Part shown: positions 11,401-23,000 of the stretch, piece by piece
How positions within the stretch are numbered: the first letter of the stretch is position 1
Layout of the letters: the number at the start of each line of letters is the position of its first letter
Origin: Plumapathes pennacea
Lineage: Eukaryota; Cnidaria; Anthozoa; Antipatharia; Myriopathidae
Length of the DNA: 64,000 bases
Direction: 5' to 3'
Assembly (NCBI GenBank): GCA_964036295.1
Contig: OZ038467.1
Coordinates: forward strand, 9,747,170 to 9,811,169
Translations under genes and position numbers: made by a program
The notes under the pieces: model-generated
What the model saw: the letters and a program-made list of their open reading frames with translations, nothing else
Databases searched by the model: none
Told to the model about the DNA's origin: nothing

Positions 11401-14400
11401 GTCGACCCTGCTAATATTTTCTTTTTGTAGTATCACGCAACCGTACCGAATGGTCGCCCCTAATTAGCATGAAATTGTTAAAGCAATCATTTTATCTAAA
11501 ATAACCTACTTTATTATTACGCGATATAACAGCTGAGCAGGCAATTAATAAACCAGCCAACCATATCGCTAAATTTCCGGTCCGATATGAGATGTGATCT
11601 GGGAGAAGTACGGCTGTATATTTTGTAAGTTACTATGCGATATTCATACGTTACTAAGGGAGTTAGATAATAAATGCATGTATTCTGTTGATCAACTCAT
11701 CAGTTACACAACACAATGGAACCCTGTGTGCGAAAGACAAGCTATGGGGCCATTCGTTCGCATCAGACTGAGTAGTTAATAATTAACTAAGCTTTCAGAG
11801 CAAGACGACGGCTTCTTTGAAGTTTGGTAGCGACTTACAAAATGTTTGTCGGCGATAAAAGTGCTGTTCACATACAAAATTTCGTTAAATTTCAGAAGAA
11901 CTAAGGTAGATAAGGGTGATAATATGCTGAACGACGTAAAAAAATACTTTGTTGAATGTCTTTTTGGCGAGTGCGATGAACGGCGTTCACCATATCCATA
12001 CCAACCTTTCGTTGATACATTTTACGCTTTTTAACTTGCTTCTTTCCTGTCTCAGGTACTGGAACACACTAAGGAGCAGCTGGCGATGTAGGAGAAGGGG
12101 ATGCAGCAAGAACAAATACCTGAACTTCCTGGTAGAGTGGCGGGATGTGACCATGCTTCGTCTTTTCCAGTCGTTCCTCCTCTCCGCTCCACAGATGGTT
12201 CTACAGCTTTACGTGATGGCCACGCACAGAAACTTCAACAGCTCGGTCGACCTCCTCACGGCGGTCTCTGCAGGCTGTTCCACTCTATCGTTGATCTGGA
12301 CTCTTGTTACGCACAGCAAAGTCTTGCGTGAGTTCAGAAGAGCAAACAGCTCTCTCTCCTTCACTGGTTTCCTCCTGCAAGTTCTCTGGCGGACGTGCAT
12401 GGTGACGTCTCGTGTGGTGGCTCTGGTGCTGTTCGCGTCTCACTTCGCTAAGTGGATCCTTGCAGCCGTCGCTCTACACTGGTTGATTATGACCTTGTGG
12501 TTGATTGGTCAGCGCAACAAGTTCTGTACGGACGAGCGCGGGAAGGATCACCCCCTCCGCGAGAAGCTCTTCAATTTTGTTATCGGCTTCATCTACATCT
12601 TCTGCTTTTTTAATGTCAAAGAAGGAACCACTCGTATGCGCTTGGTGGTTTTCTACTCTCTCATGCTGGTGGAGAATTCGTTGCTCGTCGCCATGTGGTA
12701 CCCAAACAGGACTTTCCAAGGCATGGCGGTATTTGCTGCGCTAATCTCGGTTTGGGGTGGCTTTGCTTTTGGCATTCTCTGCATGATTCTCTATTATTAC
12801 TTCTACCACCCGAGTTTACCAGTTCAGGGGGTGTGTGTGCGAAAGCGGAAGTTTGACGTTGAAGGAAGGCGCGGGTATAGCTTGGTAGTCTGCTGTTGCT
12901 GTTTGTTCAAGACTCGGCAGAAAGCTTACGGTGGATGCGTGCAGTCAAACAATGAGGTCGTAGTCAAGGGAGTTCACCGAGCAGCGTCATCCCCGCCCTT
13001 TGAACTAGAAATTCTCCCGCGCGCTGCGTCAAGGGATTTGTACCGCGAGGGATGCGAGGTCGGCTCGAGCTTAGGCTCCCGGGCCGAGATTCTCGTCCAC
13101 AGCACGCCACGCAAGACAACAAACCCGCGTCATCCGTTAGTTTTCAACGAAGTTCCAGATGTCTTGGAAATGACGGCGACCTCTCAAACGTTTAGCCCTC
13201 GACACTCTATCTCAAACTCGTCATTGGTCACGAGGAGTGACTTGGAACTAGAGTTCGACAACGCGGGTCATTTTGGGCGGCCATTGGTGTGTACTACGCT
13301 TGTATGGAACGAGAAAGACACATATCCGGAACAAAACACGAATGCGAACAATGACAGAATTACCCCGACAGAATGGCCTGAGGGCTCTTTGTGCGTAGTT
13401 CCTCTCAGCACGGAGGAAAAAGTCGATAACTTTAATGAGGACAAGATTGGAGAAGCAACGGGCAAAGAAGAGGCTGAAGCCGATGTTCCTCAGATTAATT
13501 ACGGCTCACTCAGCTTTGGCCATCGCTACAGCCTCGTCTCCTCCGACTGCATCTCGCTTTCTTCCGAAAGCTCCCGAAGTTCGCTCGACAGCATAATCTT
13601 CGAAAACGAAGGAAAGTCGGCTGTCCGAATACAGGTCGGTGACGAGTCGGAAGTTGCACTCACACCCCGAACTGCGGACGAGGGAATTTATTCCGATGAC
13701 CGATGCTCAACTGGCGTACAGAGGGCTTCTTCCCATTCTCTTCCTGTGCCCTCTCTCAATTCAGTGTTGTCCTCCCCAGATGATGAAAACCTTGGTTACT
13801 TAGAATACCTCATGGACGCGTCCTCGCCTCGCCAGGTTCGCGCCCAACAGCGGACCTCCGAGTCCGCGTCGGAGAAAGAGGACGGAGCGGAAAGTGAATC
13901 TGATTGGCACACAGACGGAAGCAGCGACACGGGACCTATGCATTGCTCATTGGAGGAAATTGTAGAGGAAAAAAACGGCTCTTTCCCAGGCCTACGTTCT
14001 CCCAGTGGCGCGGTCGCTCCGAAACGTCACACGTTCGATTTCTCGGACTTATCTGCGTCAAAGCGCGGGAACAGAAGGCGGCATCCCAGATCCAAGATGC
14101 GCAGGTTCAAAAGGAAAGAATTTGACAACTTTGTTGTGACGCACCTTAAGCCTGGAAAATACGGGTCGCTACGACGATCTTGCGAGCGTTTAGCGAAAAT
14201 CCAGGAAGACTCGGAAGAGGTATTTGTCCTGCAAGATGTTAGCGTGATTCCAGAAGTTCCGTCCCCACGTTTGACCACACCCGAGCCGAATAATCGTTCC
14301 AGCAGTGACTCACTGACCAGGAATAATGAGCCGGAAGAAGCTCCGGTGATGGTGGAGGTTTCCAGCGGAGATATTAATGGTGTTTTGAGGGACGCGTTTG

Positions 14401-15068
14401 TTGAAGGAAAAAAAATAGAGGAGGTTTCTGATAGTGACAAAGAGTGCACTCCTCTGAATCAAGACGACATTCCCGACGATGAAAGCTCCAGCAGTCAGAG
14501 TTCTCCTGTTAACAAAGTCAGCGTGGAAAGAGCGAAGGCGGCGTTTGTGAAGCGCAGACGACTCAAAAAGTTCCTGTCCAAGGGTTTTACGCCTGGAAAG
14601 TTTTCGTCAGTGCGATGCTCTTACGAGAGAATACCAATTAACACACATGGACCAGAAAGCCATAATGGAGACCCAAACGAGGGCAGTGCTGTTGACTTCA
14701 CGCCTGGTTTGCCGGGAAATAACCCAAATTCGCATCAGCCCATCTTTCCCGCGACGGAAAACGTGTTGAGAATTTTGGCTGCAACGGGTCGAGCAAGCGA
14801 GCATTTCAAACCGAAGCTCTTAGAAAATGGAATTTCCGAGGAAGTTAACTGCCGTCATCCTTCTTCTATAAGCAGTTCGACGACGTCGCCCGAAAAGAGA
14901 CACACATATGATTTCTCTCGGCTTTCCATAGAACACTCGACAACTGAAACCAATGGCTCTACGGCTGACCCACTTTTAACCCCCCGCAGTCCTGTGTGGG
15001 TCCACCAACCGCTGCCCTTTAGTCGACGCAATCGCAGGCCTCGGTCAGCCGTGTTGCACGTCAAGTAG
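8443..15068 (+). CDS. XK-related membrane protein, paralogue 2, with very long C-terminal tail
   Basis: Exons 8443-8813 and 12056-15068 (intron 3.2 kb) give 1127 aa, more than twice the length of paralogue 1. The membrane part (residues about 45-400) closely parallels paralogue 1: WWFGLTLGFLIL, EWRDVTMLRLFQSFLLSAPQ, LLQVLWRTCMVTSRVVALVL and FVIGFIYIFCFFNVKEG. It ends near a cysteine cluster (VVCCCCLFKT). The remaining ~700 residues are acidic, Ser-rich and probably disordered. The tail carries two repeated motif pairs: KRHTFDFSDLS (about 780) with KRHTYDFSRLS (about 1069), and PGKYGSLRRSCERL (about 822) with PGKFSSVRCSYERI (about 968). DDIPD|D and similar acidic sites could be caspase targets, but this is only motif matching. 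I chose the start at 8443 because the upstream duplicated ATG leads to an early stop. The protein is likely in the plasma membrane; its function is inferred from the XK family. Confidence 0.88.
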
Positions 15069-16689
15069 TCACAGATTTTGACATATCTGCATCTAGCAAC
15101 TACTAAAACTGCAGAAATTATCAGGAGGGGCGTTAAGTTGCAGTCTTTAGCCATCAAGTAACTTAGGCTGCGGTCGAGAAACACAGCAATGAAAGGGTTA
15201 GAGTTGCAATAAGTATTCTAAGTTTTGTCTTTTTTATTTAAATTCACTTAACAACTCAAGAAAAAAACACGAGCGGTGTGTGAAGTCATAAGAGTTCAAT
15301 ATCTTTTCATTTGGGCAAGCTATCAAATGCCAAGTTCTCCATACTGTATGATATGTATCTGATGAGAGACTGAAGGAGAAAATTAACGTTGATCACTCCA
15401 AGGAATCAAAGCGTAATAGATTATTTCCAGATAATTTTCACTGGGTCGGAGATGTTTTAGCGTCTATAATTAAAAAGGCAAAAGAGTGTGATTTTATTTA
15501 TTGTGTTTTAACACAGTTGTTTCATAGCTATTTCCGCATCCAAGAAACATGGCAATCGAACACATAATTAGAAAGATAGTGTGTAGTTGTAATGTTTATT
15601 GTTAAAGGGTTTGGCTCAAAAAAATTTGGTATAAATCAGCACAATTACTGTAACAGGAAAATTTTTTATGATAGCTGTGGTTTTGTGTTTACCACTCAGT
15701 ATGATGGGTTGAAGCAAGTTGTGCAAAGCACTGCAACCAATTAGAGTAGAGGAAACGAAACGAAAACCAATCATGCTTTAGCAAGCCGGTGACGCAAGCA
15801 ATCACAAGTGATAGCTCGACAGCGTTTTAGCGGTCCCCGTAGCTATTGCTTTGGTTTAGATGGTTTTAGTGACTCATTCGAAATTTGCTTCGAAGGATTT
15901 ATTTGTCTTCTGTTCTATACAGCAAAGCTCGTATTAGGACTAGTATATTTAATGAAAAGCGGGCAATAATTCGCCCTTAATCTGCTTTGTATTTAGTTTT
16001 AATGTTTTATTGCATAATTTTTTTATAATTAGCTGTAAAAATCAAGCTAATAAAAAATTCATCTTTTTTAATCGTGTGCAAGGAAATGGGTAGAAGACAA
16101 ACAACTAGGCAATTCCGGAAACGTCCTTCTCGCCCAGGGCTTGTGTCGAGGGACGAGGAGACAACAATGAAGTTCAAGCTGAGAGCACTGCGGATACACA
16201 TCGCTTTGGGCGTTCACGGTTTTGGTTTTTTGTTGACGGTCCAAGGAGAGAAACAGAACTAACGAGACATGCAATTTGTTCTGGACTTTAATTGAACTTT
16301 ATTCGTCCACAAGCAAGTAAACAAATTTGAAGAAAAAAAAAAACATTCAAGCTTACTCTTTTTTTTTTCCCAAATCCCCTGACATGTATGATAGTAAAAT
16401 TAGACCGCGTTTTGAAACAGAGTCAACAGGCATTTTGCCAATGGCCTTTTGGCCTCAGTTTGCTTTAGTTTATGATTGGACGAGAACTTTGCCAATGAAA
16501 CTAGTTTGGACCATTCCAAACAGGTAGCAAATGCGCCATCGCACGATTATACTTCGTACTGTATTACATATACTTTGGTAGAGAACCGAAGAAGTCTGAA
16601 TCAGTTCAGAACCAGCTGTCAGAGCTAATTAAAAAAAAGATTGAAAGGATAAACTCAGGAGCCCATAACACAATCGCTCGTTCCTCTCA
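15069..16689. other. 3' UTR and intergenic region between XKR gene 2 and LITAF-like gene
   Basis: No supported coding sequence. Contents: a dispersed-repeat fragment at about 15301-15385 (gcaagctatcaaatgccaag, reverse complement of a family seen at 51.7 and 54.0 kb); an AATAAA at about 16049 on the plus strand; a minus-strand AATAAA (TTTATT at 16298-16303) that may end the LITAF-like transcript; and a diverged family A repeat at about 16430-16545. Confidence 0.45.
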
Positions 16690-19074
16690 TTAAAAGTTCC
16701 CAGCAGTGCGACGAAACTTCCCCAGTTTAATCTGGCAGTTAGGACACGAATGCACTACGTCACGAAATCGACTCCATAGCAACGGCACCAGACAACACCC
16801 GGCGACGCATCCCAGCAAGAACAGCACGCCCACAGACACTATGGTCAGTTTTCCGATCTTGAAGGACACGTTAGTCATCACGTGATTCTTGCAGGAGCCG
16901 CAGAAGGTGAACACTGGCTCATCTTTGTAGTCGTTTTCGTCGTCCGAAAAGGCGTGCGGCTCGGGGAACTTACAACAAGCTGCACCGCCTAAACCTTGTG
17001 CCATGACACTTTCAACAGACCCACCCTGGTCTGAACCTAGTCTATTCTTTGAGCCGTATGCATCATCACCTGGATTGGAAAAGAGGGGAATTGAGAATGG
17101 TCATTGAACATTTTTTGCCTAAGGCCCCGTCCACACTAATTTGTGCGTTTGTTTCATTTTTATGCGTATCTGCTTTTCATCCACACTAAAACTATGACTT
17201 GAAATCGAAGCTTTATCAAAACGGAGGCTTTTAACAGCGGTTCCCAAAGTGGAGACTTTGAAAACGGATTGACTTTTAAATGAAAACGAATTAGAGTGGA
17301 CGGGAAACTCGAAAACTGAGGACGGGTGAAAACGGAGTTTTTGGAAAACCGCATAAGTGTGGACGTATCCCAAGTGTTAAACAAACATGAATGCGGGGCT
17401 ATTATTATTTTTAATCACAACTGCATGGCGCTGTATACCCGTAACCGGAAAAATGTTTTCCAATTTGCCAAACTGTACTAACAAAACTAAGGCAAAAGCC
17501 ACTGAAGCCGCGGCATTCAGTATGTAAACGTGACTGAGCTTCAATGTATAAAAATGAGTATGCCGGTGTAACAGGCCTTTTTGTCCCCCTGGCCAGGATG
17601 GCCCCCGGACATTTTGGCCCGGGCTGAAATGTCCGGCCGGACATTCTGGCCCAGGCAAAAATGTCCCCCTCTGCAAATTTATCAAATTTCCATATTTTTT
17701 GAACAAGAGATCAATAAACTGTCATTGTTTAGCAAACGAACTCATCGAATCAAACAAATCAAACGAGCGATTTTGTCAATTATATGACGAAAAATATACT
17801 CACTACTGTGATATTTTAAATTATGATAGACTTTATATCAAGTTATATGTAACGTTCGTTTGCATATTACTACCCAAAAGAGTGTATTCTGCATCTGATA
17901 GAGACTTTACTGCAAAAATGTACTTGGGTGGTAACACTAAAGAGTCCCAGCTGGATGTAATTACACATCTCTATTGTCACCATGTTTATTTTAGATTTCA
18001 GGAGCTCGCTTACAAATCCGACATAGTAGTTCGTTTGATTATGAACACAGTAGTTAACTATTCTGTGTGTTTAAGTTCGGTATGGAAGATTAGTGCTTCA
18101 AACTCAGGCACTGACGAAACATGACTCACCAAACATCTGGATCAGATAATAGCCGACAGGCAGGCGCCTGTTGTGTAATAGCTGTCTCGTACGTAAATTA
18201 CTGCAAATAGTCTGACCAAGAGAAAGTTACCGTTTCTCCAGTGGTTTAAAACTGTTATGAGATCTTTATGAGTATCCTTTCTTGTTAGAACCCCCATTTT
18301 AACTATCAAAAGCACCTTTCCGAACAGGGGACATTTTAGACCAGCGAGCACACTTAGGCCTCAAGACTGGAATGTCCAGCCGGACATGCTGAAATGTCCG
18401 GGGGACATTTTGGCCCGGGCCGAAGTGTCCGGCCGGAGAGAAATATGGGGGGACGTTTCAGATTGGGACACCGGCTTGCTGACTGGCGGTCGATTTTCGA
18501 CTAAGTGCACTGGCTCCTAATGTTTTTGCTCGACAAGAAGCATCAGTAAATGTCCTGTTTGAATAATCGTTGTTTTCGAAAGTATTGTTGCCGCTTCGCC
18601 AGCAAAACCGGCAAACATTAGTGGACCCGCTATTTCCTGTTGTTTTCTCAGTGAGGCTATCATTCCTCTATTACTAACAAAACTAGAAGCATTAACAGTC
18701 CTCATTCTAGATATAATGGCTATACTTTAAAAAATTAGTCCCTATGTGAGCTGCTAGTTTTGCAGTTGCGAAACGAAGAAATGTCACCCTGACATATACC
18801 GGGCGTTTAGCCATTCGCGAGAGCAAAAACCTTCTATTTCCCTTAGCCACCCGCGGCCCACAGAGAAGAGAGCGACGAGAGCGAGGTACTTCTGGCACCC
18901 AGGGCATTTCGCGGGATATTTGGGTTAAAATCGACACTAACGGAGTCCGAAAAAAAGCAAAAATTTTCAGATGGAGGAGTATTAGGTATAACTCCGCGCT
19001 GATTCTCCGCATCGCACAAAACCACTTTTTACTTATTTACCTGTAGCTTCCGGCTTTGGTTGTTTCGACGACAT
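16690..19074 (-). CDS. LITAF-domain membrane protein (LITAF/CDIP1-like)
   Basis: Two exons, 19074-19041 (MSSKQPKPEAT) and 17069-16690, give 137 aa. The junction ACAG|GTAAAT ... CAG|GT completes a glycine codon. The protein has the LITAF (SIMPLE-like) domain: a CGSC knuckle (C68, C71), a hydrophobic stretch (about 83-110, LTIVSVGVLFLLGCVAGCCL), then the HSCPNC motif (C120, C123). In known LITAF proteins the two CxxC halves bind one zinc ion and the hydrophobic segment inserts into the cytosolic leaflet of late endosomes and lysosomes. The N-terminus is short and acidic and lacks the PPxY motif that recruits NEDD4 in vertebrate LITAF. Function by family: endosomal trafficking. The 2 kb intron holds two repeat elements. 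Confidence 0.88.
17121..17370. mobile_element. Probable MITE with GTCCACAC-type ends
   Basis: The stretch starts near 'ccccgtccacactaat' and ends near 'gcataagtgtggacg', giving inverted ends, with 'gaaaacg/aaaacgga' motifs repeated inside. A related stretch lies at about 24450-24672 (gtccacacgtgaacgg ... ggaagcgtgtggac). No coding capacity. Exact boundaries and target duplication are not clear. It lies in the LITAF-like intron. Confidence 0.5.
17576..18450. mobile_element. Element with degenerate GC-rich inverted ends (CCGGACATTTTGGCCCGGGC)
   Basis: GC-rich arms at about 17576-17670 and 18365-18445 share 'ggacattttggcccgggc' and 'aatgtccggccgg' in inverted and direct arrangements. They enclose about 700 bp of AT-rich sequence. 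The arms are themselves palindromic, so boundaries are approximate. A 141-codon frame inside (17699-18124) resembles nothing I recognise and may be chance. The element sits in the LITAF-like intron. Confidence 0.45.
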
Positions 19075-20096
19075 GGCGAATGTAACAACTCGTCCAGCGT
19101 GCAGGCTTTTCTCTCCTTGATTGATTTTTTCATGGGCTTGACCCTGCTCCGCTAACATCATTGTGTGAGTGACGCGGTTTTCATCAAAGACACGTGGAAC
19201 TGAAGGACCGCATAATTATTTGTAAGCGCGCCGCTTCTGTTGGCTGTCCACTTTGTTGGCTTCGGGGTTTTTTGAAAATTTGTTTTCATTTGTTAGTTAT
19301 TCGCTCGTTGACATATATCTGACTGTTCAGTATGTAATGACGAGTAGCATAACGTACATTTGAGATCAAAACTTGACTTTTTTTTTTCTTCTTCTTCTTT
19401 TTTTTTCTTTTTTTGGGCCACAATCTTTTTTTTTTTGAACTCCTTCCGGCCGGGAGAGGAAGAGCCTGGGAACGAGATTAGGTTTGTTCTGTCTGTCTGT
19501 CTGTCTGTCTGTTTGTGGTATCCATTCCCTCATCCAAAATCAAGATGGCAACTTTCAGTGTCATGGAAGTTTTGAACCGAGATAATAATCTAAGTAATTG
19601 TTCAAAATGTCAATCTCACGGTCGAGGTTTCAAGTATGAGCGAAAGGAGTCCAGTCTACATTAATACACTCACAAGTTCCCTCAGTCAGTCTTTTCAAAG
19701 ACGTCACATCATCATCCCGACGTGCGGGGGGCCATCGCAATCACAACAACAGTCCATGCTCCAACGTGTTTATGGTCTACCTGATGGAGGGTTACGTGTG
19801 TCTGCTTCGTAGCTTACTTTATGAAACGCAAATGGAAAACGCATTATGATCGGCGGTACTGTCGAGGTAAGTGACATTGATGACAGGAGCGAAAATTGTC
19901 TGTTTGATCAAGAATTTGGCTATTTATTCATCTGTATCGTGTAACAGAACTGGAAACGGGTGCTACAGAACAGAGCGGACTTGTGCCAAACGCTTTTATG
20001 AGAGATTGACTTTGACTTTTTACAAGTTGTACAGTGCTGTGGAAGCCGATCGAGCAGGATCGAGTTTATACAGGATTGTGTTTCGACGCGGAAAAG
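19075..20096. other. Intergenic region, divergent LITAF-like and thrombospondin-like promoters
   Basis: No supported coding sequence. It contains a T/C-rich tract (about 19378-19437) and a (tctg)n microsatellite (about 19489-19513). The 1 kb between the minus-strand LITAF-like start and the plus-strand start at 20097 should hold both promoters. No TATA box or other decisive motif is visible. Confidence 0.4.
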
Positions 20097-23000
20097 ATGT
20101 TTAAGAATGGAAAAGTACACAGTGAAATATCGTCACGAAACGTTGAAGAAATGGAGCTACGGCGAGGGAGTGGTGGTTCTAAGGTAAGAGATTATTAACT
20201 GGCCCGCAAAACAAGAGCTTTGTCGGTAAGAAGTTTAACTGCCCCGCTGTTTTATACACACAATGCGTGCGAATTTATATTACGTGATGACCTTCATATC
20301 ATATGTGGCTTGCATTCAGACTTGCATCACATCAACATTGCACTGAAATTAAAACAGGAAGGGAAGAGCGTTTCTATTTTCAGCCTTTTCCAGATAGTTG
20401 ATCTTTCATGTGTAGTTTCAATCTCAGGCGTGCATAGATATTTTGTTTCCTGTTCATGCAGAGAAATATATATTCATTGATGATTTACAATGGTTTTCTG
20501 CTTTAATCACTTTGTCAGTTTAACAAGTCACGTTAATCCTGACCAGTTATTAGTTTTAGCAGTAGTTGAATATGTACTGCAAAGGATTATAAGGTGGCCG
20601 GATTACCTAATCAGTGATTTTATTTTAATTCAGTGAACTCGACTCAGGCAATAGTGCTTGCTTTCCTCCTTTCCTTTAAGAGGAAATTTCAATTTATCAT
20701 TTGCGTTCTGTGCAAAGATTAGATGACACATAAAAGCAATATGCTGCTAAAAGCTTTCTTTTGTGACAAGATATTTTGGGTGGTTTTCAAGTGGTACTCA
20801 GGGGAATGAGAGAAATGAAACCCCTTACATCTAAAAGCAGCAAGTTAGATCATTATAAAGATCAATTCACATCACATAATTGGCAAGTTAGATTCACGTA
20901 TCAGTTACTCCAAACCTACTGAATGTCAATAGGTATATCTCGTGACTGGTGAACATGCTAAAAAGTTAATTAAAATATATATCACTTTATATTCTGAATT
21001 CTTTGCATTTCAGTCTCCTCAAACAAAATTGCTTGCATATCCATGACTGTGATTTGTACAAACATTGAATGATTAAAAAAGAAGTCAGTTGTTTTCATAG
21101 AAAATAATTTGAAAGCCTGAATATTGACTTGCCAGTATAGCCATGCGAGATGTTTTATGAATCATGCACCATTGGCAAATTAGTTTTCATACGTTCTGTG
21201 ACCTCTCCATATATGGATGCCCTGTCTGCATTTGTGTATTGTGTACATAAGTATTAGCCATTTTGGAATTGTGAAAAATTAATAAAAAAATAAAAGTCAC
21301 AAGAAAGAGCACATCTAAAATGGCTAATAAGAAGCAAGGTCGTGCCATTATAGTCACAGCTGGGGTGATCAATATGTATGAGCCCCGTTTATAACACCTC
21401 TAGCAGAGATGCAAATACCCCAACTAACTTTTGGGTTACACTAAAACTTACATAAAGATATATATTGAATGGGGCCCAGACCCCATTGTTGAGGCTTGCA
21501 CCTCTTCCCTTCACTTGGAGGAATTAATTTAACAACTCACTAAAGCCCTGGCCAAATGAGATGCAAGTCGATGCAAGTTCGACATGACAAAAAAATTTGC
21601 ATCGACTTGCAAAAGGTGGCCAAACGAGACGCAAGTCGATGCAAGCTTGTGCAAGTTTTGTAAAAACTTTTACTTTTTAGACGGTTCTGAGTCAGAAACT
21701 GAGTAAAAAGTCTCTCTTGAGCTGGAACTTAATGAGGAGGCTTTTACTTTTGATTTTTTTGATTTAGACTTGCCTTTGCTAACGTGCTCTTCGCTGTTTT
21801 AGGTGAAAAACTTGCGTCGACTTGCATGAAAATTTGAACATGTTCAAATTCCATGCAAGTCACTGCAAGTTGATGCAAGTCCATGCAAGTTGGTGGCCAA
21901 ACGAAACGCAAGTCCGCGCAAGTTTGAAAACTTGCACCAACTTGTGTTGACTTGCACCTCATTTGGCCAGGGCTTAAGACTGATGAATTATTTTAACTGT
22001 TTTCAGCATGCTATTGATGGTGTTTTAAATGGTAATGGTGGAGGTAAATGCAATGATGATATCTTTGAAAGACTCACCAAGCAACTAAAGAAAAGGAGGT
22101 TGCTCATCATTGTGTTCAGTGTAGCTATTGCTCTGGTTCTTCTTGTTGTTGCAACCAGTGTACCACTGTTACTGGGTGAGTTAATGTCAATCAGAGGTGG
22201 TATCAAACAGTCAAAAAGAATGTTCAATGTTTCTTACACAGTTAGGCAGGTCTATAGGACACTCCTCCCTCCCCCACACCCCCCCCCCCCCCCCCCCCCC
22301 AGCCCACCTACCTTCCCCTCCCTTGAGGGTTGTCAACGCCAATGGCATTTCCTGGCGCTGCTAATACTAATCAGGAGTGCCAGGAAACGCCACTGCCACT
22401 TGCTTGCCTTCATGAGAAGATCGCAATCATGTTTTGCTTTCGTTCTTGATTGGCTAAGAATGCCCCTAAACCTTTTTTGGACCAATCCGAAAGCGTGGTA
22501 AACGCAAAACAAAAGCAATCGCACATTTACTTTCGACAGTCATTTCAAAACCTATACAATAATTTCAATTCATTTAGGGAAGAGATCAGATCCAAGCAGC
22601 CAAAAATCTGAGCAGACATTGGCCAAGCAGACAGGCGATGGATCAAGTTCATCTCATGAGGGCACAGGCCCTACTATTATGGCCAGTTCATCCGGTTCAA
22701 GCCCCACGGGAGAAAATACTGGAGACAATGAAGGATCAGGAAAAAGATGTGAACTTCTTTCCCACGAAATACCGAACGGCTACCTTGAATGTTCAGGAAC
22801 AGCTCAGAGTTTGGGTGACGAATGTTGGACAAAGTGTATGATCGGACATCGGGTTGTGGATCCACTTGCAGGTCACTACGAATGTTTAAGCAATGGACAT
22901 TGGAAAGGACGTAAAGGCATTTGTGAACTGGTGGACTGTGGAATTCTGCAGGTAATGTCAGTAAGGAATGATGGTAATGAGTAACTGAATCGTACTGTAC

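Noticed and set aside
17699-18124. 141-codon frame in the LITAF-like intron
   Set aside because: Lies inside a repeat element; no similarity to a transposase or other family that I recognise.
20102-20183. Alternative start and frame for exon 1 of the thrombospondin-like gene (MEKYTVKYRHE...)
   Set aside because: That frame reaches the donor in a phase that does not match exon 2, whereas the frame starting at 20097 joins in phase with the membrane-anchor exon.
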